Shown here: one piece after another, positions 17,228 through 25,918 of the stretch
Layout of the letters: every line of letters begins with the position of its first letter
Position numbering within the stretch: position 1 is the first letter of the stretch
NCBI GenBank assembly: GCA_005239465.1
Contig: SPAW01000010.1
Location: 4,101 to 68,100, forward strand
From: Nitrospira sp.
Lineage (GTDB): Bacteria > Nitrospirota > Nitrospiria > Nitrospirales > Nitrospiraceae
Direction of reading: 5' to 3'
Length of the DNA stretch: 64,000 bases
Notes under the pieces: model-generated
Told to the model about the DNA's origin: nothing
The model's input: the letters and a program-made list of their open reading frames with translations, nothing else
Database searches by the model: none
Program-made: the position numbers and the translations under genes

Positions 17228-17652
17228 GTAGGAAATTTCTCCCGATGCTCAAAAGGCAGACTTTTCAAACCAGATCAGAGGGTTGGCCTGTGTAGAGAAA
17301 AACAGAACATCGGTCGGCAAGGGGAATAACGAGGCGCTCTATTCATAGTTTTCATTTTCATCCGCCTGCGCAGGAAGCCACGGCTGCCCGTCCTCCGCAG
17401 TAGTCTGCTACGGAGGGTGGATGAAGCCGTGGAGGAATGCACAGCGGGTGTCCTCCGAAGCCTTGCGAAGGAGGACATGCTTCGGCGGGTTTCGCCGAAA
17501 CATACAAAAGGGACCACGGCTGTAAAGCCGTGGGGCTCCACTTAACGGCCGTAGGTCCCTTGTGACACACCCTGGTAACCAGACCATGAGACAAAGACAA
17601 TGAAAAATCGTGTCATCAGGAAGTTTCGGTTCTGCGCCTTCCATACCCCACC
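17228..17652. other. Gene-free stretch: dispersed repeat of 65-95 bp and flanks
   Basis: No gene is supported here. Positions 17358-17423 are an inverted copy (about 85% identical by eye) of 24751-24815, and 17523-17541 (reading GTGGAGCCCCACGGCTTTA on the minus strand) is identical to 24730-24748. In this copy an extra block of about 100 bp, with GCGAAGGAGGACATGC- and TTCGGCGGGTTTCGCCGAA-like palindromes, separates the two parts. Open frames across it (for example 17275-17541) are low-complexity Arg/Ser-rich translations of the repeat. Confidence 0.75.
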
Positions 17653-18087
17653 CTATTGCCAGCCGCTGACTTCGTATCCTTTTTCGCTGAGACACCGCAC
17701 CATTGCGTCGGCATAGGGCGGTTCCGGCACCAGCGGCTTATAGGCGCCCCCGACTAATCCGATAATCATGCCAAGACCTCCACCGGCGACCGCCCCAATC
17801 GCAACGCCTGTTATACCTCCGATCACCCCAGCCGAAGCCCCGATGGCCCCACCGAGTGTCAGACCGAGAACGGCGCCGGTCGCGGCATTCCCGCTTTGAT
17901 ACACCCCGGGACGCAGCCCAGCTTCTTCCACCTTCTGCCGACAGGCATCGATATCCTGTTGGGCCATCTGCTTCCCATACATTTGTAGATGCTTGTTGGA
18001 CCGCAACAACGGCTCCGGCCCCGCACAAGCCGTAATGCTCATCAGCAGCACGAACACAAGAAAACGATGCCATAATCGATTCAACAC
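17653..18087 (-). CDS. Glycine-zipper lipoprotein
   Basis: 144 residues. The signal peptide ends in a lipobox MSITAC (about residues 16-21). After a helical part (MAQQDIDACRQKVEEAG) comes a Gly/Ala-rich glycine-zipper stretch (about 68-112) able to span or dock into a membrane, then a conserved tail YADAMVRCLSEKGYEVSGWQ. The protein at 18251-18673 shares the same layout and ends CLQEKGYEVTGWQ, so they are paralogues. It is probably an outer-membrane-anchored envelope protein; no specific role is known. Confidence 0.8.
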   Translation of the reverse strand: MLNRLWHRFLVFVLLMSITACAGPEPLLRSNKHLQMYGKQMAQQDIDACRQKVEEAGLRPGVYQSGNAATGAVLGLTLGGAIGASAGVIGGITGVAIGAVAGGGLGMIIGLVGGAYKPLVPEPPYADAMVRCLSEKGYEVSGWQ

Positions 18088-18128
18088 AGATAACTCCCTC
18101 CAATCATTTTTTTCTTCTCCACACTAGA

Positions 18129-18244
18129 AGGGTGCATCGATGGGTGCTCCACTGCGCGCATTGACCGACCACCGCCCTCAATCGTACTTTCAATGGTATC
18201 TTGCGTGGGCGGTCAACGAGCAAGGAACATCTACGATGCACCCT
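18129..18244. other. Inverted repeat between the two lipoprotein genes
   Basis: AGGGTGCATCG (18129-18139) and its exact complement CGATGCACCCT (18234-18244) enclose 94 bp that hold a second, imperfect pair (TTGACCGACCACCGCCC near 18161 and GGGCGGTCAA near 18207). The whole interval could fold as one long hairpin and lies downstream of the gene ending at 18251 and upstream of the one starting at 18087. It may be a terminator or a small mobile repeat. Confidence 0.5.
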
Positions 18245-18250
18245 GCCCCC

Positions 18251-18673
18251 TCACTGCCAGCCTGTCACCTCATACCCCTTCTCTTGCAAACACCGGGTGA
18301 CAAAGTTCGTGTAGGCCTGATTCGGCTGCGAGGGACCGACGGTTGCATGGAATAAACCCGTGAGCAATCCCCAGACGGCACCACTTGCCGCTCCAATCAG
18401 CGATCCTTGTCCGGCCGCCCCGAAAATCGCGCCGCCGACAGCACCGCTTGCTGCGCCGACCCCAGTACCGACAGCCGTGCTTGTTGCGACACGACCAGCT
18501 TTGTCGCTGCCTTCCTCTGCGCCGGCTGATTCGGCCAACTGCTTACACGCTTCAATATCCTGTTCCGCGCCCTCCTTACCCACTGACTGTTGATGCGCAT
18601 TGGGATACAATATTGGGTGCGCACCGGAGCAGGCAGTGAGAAGCAGCGCGCCGATGATGGCGTTCATCCTCAT
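18251..18673 (-). CDS. Glycine-zipper lipoprotein (paralogue)
   Basis: 140 residues from ATG 18673, five bases after the TAA of the DUF167 gene. A lipobox LLLTAC follows a short hydrophobic signal (residues 3-15). EQDIEACKQLAESAG matches the helical part of the paralogue at 17653-18087; the Gly/Ala zipper runs from about 70 to 110 (GTGVGAASGAVGG and GSLIGAASGAVWG), and the end CLQEKGYEVTGWQ is nearly identical. The open frame upstream of 18673 overlaps the DUF167 gene and shows no homology. The function is unknown. Confidence 0.8.
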   Translation of the reverse strand: MRMNAIIGALLLTACSGAHPILYPNAHQQSVGKEGAEQDIEACKQLAESAGAEEGSDKAGRVATSTAVGTGVGAASGAVGGAIFGAAGQGSLIGAASGAVWGLLTGLFHATVGPSQPNQAYTNFVTRCLQEKGYEVTGWQ

Positions 18674-18678
18674 CCGGT

Positions 18679-19005
18679 TTATGTCCTGACCGCTCCTTTC
18701 TGAGCTCCTGGCGTCAATCGAGTCATGACCAACTCCGCCGTGATCCCCTTCAGGTACAGCCGCTTGTGTCGTCCTTTCGCCCCCGATTGAATGAGCACAC
18801 TCGCATGTGGAATCGCACATCGGCCGGCAATGAATCGAATGAGTTCATCGTTGGCAGCGCCATCAATGGGGGGAGCAGCCACGCGAATCTTCAGGGCATC
18901 GCCATGAATCCCGACGCATTCGGTACGGGAGGCCTTGGGTTGGACATGAACCGTGAGGACCGCGCCGTTCTTGCTGTCCTGTACGATCGCACGGCGGGAC
19001 TTCAC
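18679..19005 (-). CDS. DUF167 (YggU)-family protein
   Basis: 108 residues. HVQPKASRTECVGIHGD, LKIRVAAPPIDGAANDELIRF and VLIQSGAKGRHKRLYLKG are the hallmark segments of DUF167, a small alpha/beta fold found from bacteria to eukaryotes. The biochemical role is not established. It lies 12 bp after the CbbQ-type ATPase gene and 5 bp before a lipoprotein gene, so it is likely in one transcript with them. Confidence 0.9.
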   Translation of the reverse strand: MKSRRAIVQDSKNGAVLTVHVQPKASRTECVGIHGDALKIRVAAPPIDGAANDELIRFIAGRCAIPHASVLIQSGAKGRHKRLYLKGITAELVMTRLTPGAQKGAVRT

Positions 19006-19017
19006 AATAGACGTGGC

Positions 19018-19833
19018 TCAGAAGATGGCTTTGACAAGTTCGAGAATGCTGCGCTGCATGTCTGGATCGTCGGTAATCGGACGGGCAATGGCCACATCGC
19101 AGGCTCGCTCCGGCGCCACGCCTTGCTTGATCAGAGTACCGGCATAGATCAAGAGTCTGGTGCTGACCCCTTCTTCCAGCCCGTGATTCTTGAGGTTCCG
19201 AACTTTGCCGCCGAGTTTCACCAGACTCCCCGCAATCGTCTGACTCACACCCGCTTCCCGTTCAACCACCGCGGTTTCTACGTCAGGGGGGGGATAGTCG
19301 AACTCGATCGCCATGAATCTCTGCTTCGTGCTCTGCTTCAAATCCTTGAGGACGCTCTGGTAACCAGGATTGTAGGAGATCACGAGCATGAAATCGTCGG
19401 ACGCTTCCACAATCTGGCCCTTCTTCTCGATCGGTAACACCCGGCGATCGTCGCTGAGAGGATGAATGATGACCGTCGTGTCCTTTCGGGCTTCAACCAC
19501 TTCATCGAGATAGACAATCGCCCCGTGCTTCACGCCGACCGTCAGCGGCCCATCCATCCAGACCGTCTCCTGTCCTTTGAGCAGATAGCGTCCGACGAGA
19601 TCAGAGGCCGTGAGATCTTCGTGGCAGGCGACGGTGATCAATGGACGCCCCAGCTTATACGCCATGTGTTGGACGAAACGTGTCTTCCCGCAACCGGTCG
19701 GCCCCTTGAGCATAACGGGTATCTTGCTGCATGCGGCAATTGTGAAGAGACCCACTTCTCCGCGGACCTCGGCGTAGAACGGCTCCTGCTCGATCCGATA
19801 GCGCCCAATATCGACTTCACGTCCTTGCTGCAT
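19018..19833 (-). CDS. CbbQ/NirQ/NorQ-type MoxR AAA+ ATPase
   Basis: 271 residues from ATG 19833 (a GTG sits one codon upstream). Walker A is GPTGCGKT (about 44-51) and Walker [12 protein letters not shown] (about 104-114), with a sensor [19 protein letters not shown] segment. This is the CbbQ/NirQ/NorQ/GpvN group, which normally works with a von Willebrand-type partner (CbbO/NorD) to activate metalloenzymes such as Rubisco or nitric oxide reductase. No partner or target enzyme is present in this window, so the client is unknown. Confidence 0.9.
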   Translation of the reverse strand: MQQGREVDIGRYRIEQEPFYAEVRGEVGLFTIAACSKIPVMLKGPTGCGKTRFVQHMAYKLGRPLITVACHEDLTASDLVGRYLLKGQETVWMDGPLTVGVKHGAIVYLDEVVEARKDTTVIIHPLSDDRRVLPIEKKGQIVEASDDFMLVISYNPGYQSVLKDLKQSTKQRFMAIEFDYPPPDVETAVVEREAGVSQTIAGSLVKLGGKVRNLKNHGLEEGVSTRLLIYAGTLIKQGVAPERACDVAIARPITDDPDMQRSILELVKAIF

Positions 19834-19934
19834 CACTGTGTCTCTCTGGTCTGCTCGTCCGTAACGCAGCCACGATAAACGGAACCGAGGCTGAAGATCA
19901 AGCGCTGGCAGCAGGCATGTTGTCTGCTCTACCC

Positions 19935-22900
19935 CTACGCGACTTTTATCCCGTCCAATACTTCGCGCACTTTTTGGGTGAGCACATTCGGCGTAAACGG
20001 TTTCTGGAGAAACGCCGTGCCCCGCTTGACTCCGCCTTGCGAAAACACAGGGTGGTCGGGATACCCGGACATATACAGCACTTTGATCTCAGGCCGCAGG
20101 ACCGTCAACTTTTCCGCCACCTCCGGCCCGCTCATCTGCGGCATGACTACATCGGTGAGCAGCAGATGAATCGGTCCCATGTGCTTGGCGCCGGACAACA
20201 ATGCTTCGATCCCGTGGCGTGCCACCAACACGTGATACCCATTCATACGCAGCGCCTCATGCACGAGCCCGCGAACCGCCGGGTCATCTTCGACCAGCAA
20301 AATGGTTTCCCGCCCACGGGCCCGGCCTGCCGCCTCGCCGGCGACGTGGGATCCTTGCGCATCCTCGTCTACTCTCGGAAAGAAGATCTTACAGGTCGTC
20401 CCACGCCCAGGCTTGCTCTCTATGCCGATCGTGCCGCCGCTTTGCTTCACGATGCCATACACCGTCGAGAGGCCGAGACCCGTCCCCTTCCCCTTTTCCT
20501 TCGTGGTGAAAAACGGCTCGAACAAATGGGATTGGGTCTCCTCGCTCATGCCATGGCCGGTATCTTGTAGAGCCAGCATTACGTACGGGCCTTCCTCCAG
20601 CATCATCGTTTCCCGCCGTGGCCCCTTTCCGATCATGACGTTCCGGGTCTCGATCGTCAGCCGTCCGCCGGTAGGCATGGCATCCCGCGCATTCACGGCT
20701 AGGTTCATGATGACTTGTTCAACCTGTCCAGGGTCAGCCTTGATCGATCCCAATTGCTGTTCAAGGTCCGTGCAGAGTTCAATGATGTCTTCGCCCAACA
20801 GTCGCCGAAGCATGCCGTCCATGTTCATGACGACGGCGTTCAGATCGACGACCTTTGCGGCCACAAATTGGCGCCGACTGAACGCCAGGAGTTGTCTCGT
20901 GAGACCGGCGGCTCGATCGGCCGCTTTCTTCACTTCTTCCATTTCGCGGTGCGAGGGATCTCCCGACGTAAGGCGGCTGAGAATCAGCTCGCTGTACCCA
21001 CGAATGACCGTGAGAAGATTATTAAAGTCATGGGCGACGCCGCCGGCGAGCCGTCCGACCGCTTCCATTTTCTGCGATTGCCGTAGCTGCGCTTCGGTCT
21101 GATGCAACGCATCTTCGGCTCTGGCGCGTTCGCCGAATTGCCCGATCTTGAGCCCAACGTCGGCGACCATGTTGATCAACTCATCATCCGGCTCCCGCAC
21201 CTGGCGGCTGAAGAACTCGATCACGCCCTCGATCTCACCGCCGACGCGAATCGGAAACCCAAAGGCTCCATGAAGACCAACCTTGGCAGCCACCTCTGCT
21301 CGGATGAAATCGGCATCGATCGTGATGTCGCTGATCCAGACCGGCTGTCCACGCTCCCAGATCCGGCCAGGTAACCCAGTGCCTGGCTTGAAGGACTGCT
21401 GCCGTGTCACCATGACGAACTCATCGGCGTCGATCGTCGCCGCTTTCCACTGATCGAGACAGCGTAACACTCCTGACGGTTTATCCAGCCGCCAAAACAC
21501 ACCCAGTTCCCATTCCAGACTTTCGCCGACCGCCTGAATGATCTTGGGTACGGCTTCTTCGAGCGTCACGGCCTCGGCTAGGACGCGCGTCACCGCATAT
21601 TGCGAGGCAAGGCGCCGTTCGGTCCTGCGACGATCCGTGATGTCGCGGACGAAGGCGCTGAAGATATAGGCCTCGCCGATACGCGCCGGTGACACCGACA
21701 GTTCGACCGGAAACTCCCGGCCGTCCTTGTGCCGTGCGGCTATCTCGATGCGGCGATTCAGGACCGGGCCGACTCCGGTCTTGAGATACTCTCGAATGCC
21801 ACGAGCATGCGCCTCCCGATCGCGTGCGGGAATGATCATCTCTGAGAGCAACCGCCCCAGCGCCTCTTCGCGGGTCCAGCCGAAAATGGCCGTGGCCTGG
21901 GCGTTCCAATCCGTGACGATCCCCGCAGCGTCGATGGTAATCACTCCGTCGAGTGCGGTATCGACGATCGCCCGGTTGCGCTCCTGGCTTTGCAGCAATG
22001 CCGCCTCGGCGGCCCGCGCCCAGGCGCTTTCCTGCTGGGCCTGGCGATATTCCGCCCGCAATCGAGCCGTCGACCAAAGTAAGAGGACCAACAACGGAAA
22101 CCAGACGACAGCTCCGGCCGCCCCGACTTTCCACAGAACGGATCGGATCGGCTGGAGGACATCGTCACGATCCCTCCGCATCAGCACCGTCCAATTGAAA
22201 CCGGGGAACTCCCCGAACCCCTTGGTCGAGGCGTACCCCGTCACGATCCGCACATGGCGTCTCAGATGGTCTTCTTCAAGAAATCCAGGTCTACCATCCT
22301 GGCTCGCCACGGCGGATGGCAATCCCATTGTCCTCAAATTCAGATTTCCCTTGTGCGCCAGACCAGAATCCACAAACACGTCGCCTTGCCGCGTCAGCAT
22401 CTGATACTCAATCAACCCGACGAACCCCGCGCGATTCTCCAAGGATCGAATGGTCCGGGTCGTGACCTCTTCGACCGTCAGAATCGCAATGCGGGTAGTA
22501 ATCACGCCCAAAAAGTTCCCTGGCGAGTCGATGATCGGCGCCGTAAAGGCCACTATTTTGATACCATTGTCTGTCTGATGACCTCCCACATCGTCGGCCA
22601 CGATCTTGCGCCGGACACGAGCCGACTGAAACCACTGACTCTGGCCAAAATCCTGTCCGATAAGAGAGTCCTCGGTCGATGCAATCATGACCCCCTGCTG
22701 GTTCGTCACGCCTAACCAGAAATAGACCGGCGCATAGGTCGTTTTCATCCACTTGAGATAGCTGGTCAAGTAGGCGCGGTCGGAGGAACGGAGGGCAAAG
22801 GCCTGGGCCATCATCTGCGCATCGCCGTAGCGTTCGAACAGAAGCCGATCCAGCTTGTCCGAGACTTCTTCGGCCGCCAACTTGAGCTCTTCTCCGGACG

Positions 22901-23042
22901 CGGCGACGAGGCGGCGTTCAACATAGCCGAGCAGAAAGGTTCCGATGCCCAGCGTGAGCACCGTCATCAATACGATTAGAAACGTCAGCCAGCTATATCG
23001 GCGGGACGCTGACGCAGATTGTGATATCGCCGGGAATGTCAT
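19935..23042 (-). CDS. Hybrid sensor histidine kinase (Cache-PAS-GAF-HisKA-HATPase-REC)
   Basis: 1035 residues from ATG 23042, two bases after the stop of the upstream gene. TM1 is at about 18-41 and TM2 at about 307-327; between them lies a periplasmic Cache-type sensor. A PAS domain follows (about 355-470), then GAF (about 485-640), HisKA with the phospho-His at about 671 ([14 protein letters not shown]), HATPase ([26 protein letters not shown]) and a C-terminal receiver with [10 protein letters not shown]. The signal and the final output are unknown. The receiver on the same chain suggests a phosphorelay or autoregulation. Confidence 0.93.
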   Translation of the reverse strand: MTFPAISQSASASRRYSWLTFLIVLMTVLTLGIGTFLLGYVERRLVAASGEELKLAAEEVSDKLDRLLFERYGDAQMMAQAFALRSSDRAYLTSYLKWMKTTYAPVYFWLGVTNQQGVMIASTEDSLIGQDFGQSQWFQSARVRRKIVADDVGGHQTDNGIKIVAFTAPIIDSPGNFLGVITTRIAILTVEEVTTRTIRSLENRAGFVGLIEYQMLTRQGDVFVDSGLAHKGNLNLRTMGLPSAVASQDGRPGFLEEDHLRRHVRIVTGYASTKGFGEFPGFNWTVLMRRDRDDVLQPIRSVLWKVGAAGAVVWFPLLVLLLWSTARLRAEYRQAQQESAWARAAEAALLQSQERNRAIVDTALDGVITIDAAGIVTDWNAQATAIFGWTREEALGRLLSEMIIPARDREAHARGIREYLKTGVGPVLNRRIEIAARHKDGREFPVELSVSPARIGEAYIFSAFVRDITDRRRTERRLASQYAVTRVLAEAVTLEEAVPKIIQAVGESLEWELGVFWRLDKPSGVLRCLDQWKAATIDADEFVMVTRQQSFKPGTGLPGRIWERGQPVWISDITIDADFIRAEVAAKVGLHGAFGFPIRVGGEIEGVIEFFSRQVREPDDELINMVADVGLKIGQFGERARAEDALHQTEAQLRQSQKMEAVGRLAGGVAHDFNNLLTVIRGYSELILSRLTSGDPSHREMEEVKKAADRAAGLTRQLLAFSRRQFVAAKVVDLNAVVMNMDGMLRRLLGEDIIELCTDLEQQLGSIKADPGQVEQVIMNLAVNARDAMPTGGRLTIETRNVMIGKGPRRETMMLEEGPYVMLALQDTGHGMSEETQSHLFEPFFTTKEKGKGTGLGLSTVYGIVKQSGGTIGIESKPGRGTTCKIFFPRVDEDAQGSHVAGEAAGRARGRETILLVEDDPAVRGLVHEALRMNGYHVLVARHGIEALLSGAKHMGPIHLLLTDVVMPQMSGPEVAEKLTVLRPEIKVLYMSGYPDHPVFSQGGVKRGTAFLQKPFTPNVLTQKVREVLDGIKVA

Positions 23043-23044
23043 CC

Positions 23045-24541
23045 TCAGAAACCCGTTATCACCCAATTATCGATTGCCGCCGTAGGACGGTAGGCCAGCT
23101 TGGCCTCGCGTAAGCCTGGGAGACCCGCATCATCCATGGTATTGATGTATGTTGCCTCTCGGTTGAACGCAGCACGGCAGGTCTCTCGGAAGAGCCACTG
23201 GGCCAACCCTGTAATGGATCGATCCGCGACTTCCAGCAAGACGCACCACGTATGCGGCGTCAACCAGTAGCCAAACGTATAAGCCACAATTTTGTCTTCC
23301 ACTTTAACCACCGTCCCAGAAAGACCGATCCGCTCATGCTCTGCAAGGACACGGCCATGTGCAGCCTTGGCATCCTCAAGGAGAAGCTTCCCCATCGAAT
23401 CGAGATTCCCATCTTGCTGTTTCTGTGTCTCCCACAGCTCATGCAACGCGAGACAACCCGCCCAGTGACTCTCACGGTACGGCTCAATCACGATGACCTG
23501 TTCCCGTTCAGCGCGATTGCAGAGTGCCCGCTGGGATTTATAGTAATCCCCCGCCAATGCCGCAAGGGCCTCGGCCTTATAGAGGTAGTCTCCATCCTTC
23601 TGCTGGCATCGAATCCCGGCTCGTTCCAACGCTTGCTTCTGCGTCCCCATCACGTTTTCGATCCGGCTCACCGGTGACGGCCCGTTCCACTGCTGCATCA
23701 GCATGAAGGCCTCACCCACTGTTTGATCCAGCGGCCTCGGCCCGAGCGGAAGCAGCGGCATGAACCATCCATCCGGAGACTGCGCAAAGAGAAAAAACGT
23801 CTCGTGGGATTCCATACACCAGTAGGGCAACAGCGACGTCCAAACGTAATGATAGGGAAAAGCATAGGCAGCCGGCGCGTCGGGGCTGAGGACATGCGCC
23901 TGTTCCAGCGCGCGTGCGAAGCGCGGCGCGTCCGACAATGTCAGGGGATGGAGTCGGGGATCAACTCGGTGCAACAAGAAGCGCGCCGTGAGTTGCGGGA
24001 GAGTCTTCAAGACCACGACATCGTCCTGGAAGCGCCCGATCACGCGAGGATTGGCGACGATCATCTCGATCATCGCCTCGGTCGCCAGCAGGCTGGAGAC
24101 CCGTTCTGCGTGCGCAGCGATCGCGCGGGGGACCGCATCACGCATGAAGGGGCACTTGGTATCCCAACCGAGCAGCACCTGTTCCCGGGCTGCGTCCCAC
24201 ATCAAGGCCAGCGGATAGAGCCGGCAATCCACCGGGCGGGCCTCATAGATCCCGCACCGGCTGGTCGCCGGATCAAAGGCCGGGCATAAGTACCCCTCTC
24301 CCGTGGGATTCTGGACCAGATTAATTCGAGAGCCTGACGCATCGGGAAAGGACGCAGCGGACACGCCATGCGCCACTGCAGCGGCAATTTCCCGTGAGGT
24401 AAAGTAGGGGCGGAGGAAACTTTCGGCTTCTGGGAAACGGCAGCATACGTCGCAGCGGAAACAGGCGGAACTAGGCACCAGTTGGGGTAGCGTCTTCGGC
24501 ACGGCCACAGATAGTTCGGACTCCGGCACAAGCAGGTCCAT
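23045..24541 (-). CDS. YkgJ-type Cys-cluster domain fused to DUF2156 acyl-transferase-like domain
   Basis: 498 residues. The N-terminal part has ACFRCDVCCRFPE, YLCPAFDP, CGIYEARPVDCRLYP and TKCPF, the Cys pattern of the YkgJ zinc/iron-chelating domain. From about residue 200 on it matches DUF2156, the GNAT-like domain of phosphatidylglycerol lysyltransferases (MprF C-terminal domain), ending with INTMDDAGLPGLREAKLAY. It has no membrane helices, so it is not a full MprF. It directly precedes the hybrid kinase (gap 2 bp), which links the two. The function is open: tRNA-dependent aminoacylation or metal-dependent modification are possible. Confidence 0.75.
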   Translation of the reverse strand: MDLLVPESELSVAVPKTLPQLVPSSACFRCDVCCRFPEAESFLRPYFTSREIAAAVAHGVSAASFPDASGSRINLVQNPTGEGYLCPAFDPATSRCGIYEARPVDCRLYPLALMWDAAREQVLLGWDTKCPFMRDAVPRAIAAHAERVSSLLATEAMIEMIVANPRVIGRFQDDVVVLKTLPQLTARFLLHRVDPRLHPLTLSDAPRFARALEQAHVLSPDAPAAYAFPYHYVWTSLLPYWCMESHETFFLFAQSPDGWFMPLLPLGPRPLDQTVGEAFMLMQQWNGPSPVSRIENVMGTQKQALERAGIRCQQKDGDYLYKAEALAALAGDYYKSQRALCNRAEREQVIVIEPYRESHWAGCLALHELWETQKQQDGNLDSMGKLLLEDAKAAHGRVLAEHERIGLSGTVVKVEDKIVAYTFGYWLTPHTWCVLLEVADRSITGLAQWLFRETCRAAFNREATYINTMDDAGLPGLREAKLAYRPTAAIDNWVITGF

Positions 24542-24827
24542 CGGGTTCCCATCATACGATGCATGTCAGAACGTGGCAAGCAAGGTTCACTTCGCATCAA
24601 GGGTCTTCTGTCTCGCGCTCGGAACCAAGACATCTGACGCGTCATCGACCACGCCGGATTCGCCCGAGCAAATCTAGTCAATTTCTTGACCGTGTCCTTC
24701 CCTGCTGGGATACTGCATGTGTTCACTGGGTGGAGCCCCACGGCTTTACCCATCCACCGTAGCAGCCTACTGCGGAGAACGGACAGCTGTGTCTTCCTGC
24801 GTAGGCGGGTGAAAGGATTCCCTCTCT
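24542..24827. repeat. Intergenic region with dispersed repeat (24730-24815)
   Basis: This 286-bp divergent interval holds no gene. Positions 24730-24748 and 24751-24815 are the direct-orientation copy of the element found inverted at 17358-17541. Its right end, GGTGAAAGGATTCC, runs into the leader of the diguanylate cyclase gene and supplies its likely ribosome site (AAAGGA, about 10 bases before ATG 24828). Confidence 0.75.
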
Positions 24828-25832
24828 ATGGCCGATTCCCGTTCTGGTCTTGACGCGTACGACCCCCAGTCCCTGCTCAACTCCCAACCAGTGATCATCA
24901 CCGTCATTGACCCTGTCACCCACAAAGCCGTCTTTCAAAACAGCAAATCACTGACCAAATTCGGTGACATCTCCAGCCAATTCTGCCATGAGAAGGTTGC
25001 TGGCTGTCCCGCGCCCTGTAAGTTCTGCAAAATGCCGGAGGCCGTGAAACACAACATGCCGACGGCCAGCGAAGTGTTGCTGCCCTACAGCGAAGAGTGT
25101 CTCCTCTTCCAATGGGCTCCCGTCACCACAAGCAGCGGAGCGGTCCATGTGGTGGAGACCATCACCGATATTACCGCCTTGAAGCAACAGCAGGTCCGGA
25201 GCGAGCAACTCGTCAAGCGACTCTCCGACGCCAATCGTGAACTCCTCCACACCAATGATCAGTTGCGGGACCAGTCTTCACGAGACGGCCTCACCAAACT
25301 CTTCAACCATTCCCATTTTCAGCAGACTCTCGTCCACATGTGCGCCCAATCGACCCGCTCTCTGAACCCCCTTTCGCTCCTGTTCATCGACCTCGATAAT
25401 TTTAAGAGCATCAACGACACGTATGGCCACATCGCCGGTGACCAAGTGCTGAAAGAAATGGGATGGCTGCTCGATAGCCAACAGTCGCCGGGCCGCAGCC
25501 TCGCCCGCGCCAGTGACGTCCCCGCCCGTTATGGAGGCGAGGAATTCGCGCTGATTCTTCCGGATACTTCGATGAACGGCGCATTGAGCGCGGCAGAACG
25601 GGTGCGTCACCGTGTGACGACGTTGCCGCTGTTGCCCGAATTGGCAATCTTGGCAAATCCACCCCTTTCCCTGACCTGCAGTATCGGCGTGGCCAGTTTC
25701 CCCCTACACGCCTCGAGTGCGTCAGGTTTAGTTTCCGCCGCCGATGCCGCCGTGTACGCCGCCAAACGAGCCGGCAAGAACTGCGTGCGCATGGCAAACC
25801 CGGTGAGCCCCACACCCCTTGTCGGGTCCTGA
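24828..25832 (+). CDS. PAS-GGDEF diguanylate cyclase with a four-cysteine sensor motif
   Basis: 334 residues. The N-terminal PAS-like domain (about 15-120) contains four closely spaced Cys, 53, 60, 64 and 67 (CHEKVAGCPAPCKFC), which could bind a metal, haem or iron-sulfur cluster or act as a redox switch. A helical linker (about 120-150) leads to the GGDEF domain with DLDNFKSINDTYGH and an intact GGEEF active site at 236-240. The inhibitory-site pattern RxxD (RASD, 227-230) lies five residues before it. It should make cyclic di-GMP under feedback control. No membrane segment is seen. Confidence 0.92.
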   Translation: MADSRSGLDAYDPQSLLNSQPVIITVIDPVTHKAVFQNSKSLTKFGDISSQFCHEKVAGCPAPCKFCKMPEAVKHNMPTASEVLLPYSEECLLFQWAPVTTSSGAVHVVETITDITALKQQQVRSEQLVKRLSDANRELLHTNDQLRDQSSRDGLTKLFNHSHFQQTLVHMCAQSTRSLNPLSLLFIDLDNFKSINDTYGHIAGDQVLKEMGWLLDSQQSPGRSLARASDVPARYGGEEFALILPDTSMNGALSAAERVRHRVTTLPLLPELAILANPPLSLTCSIGVASFPLHASSASGLVSAADAAVYAAKRAGKNCVRMANPVSPTPLVGS

Positions 25833-25918
25833 GCCACGTGGTAGCATTCGGCTGACCTCGCACCTGTTCGCGCGCGGCGATTTCAGCCCCAACGTGACGA
25901 CGGCAAAGGATTCTCTCG

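Noticed and set aside
17275-17541. Minus-strand frame of 88 codons in the gene-free stretch
   Set aside because: It is a translation of dispersed repeat DNA without ribosome site or homology.
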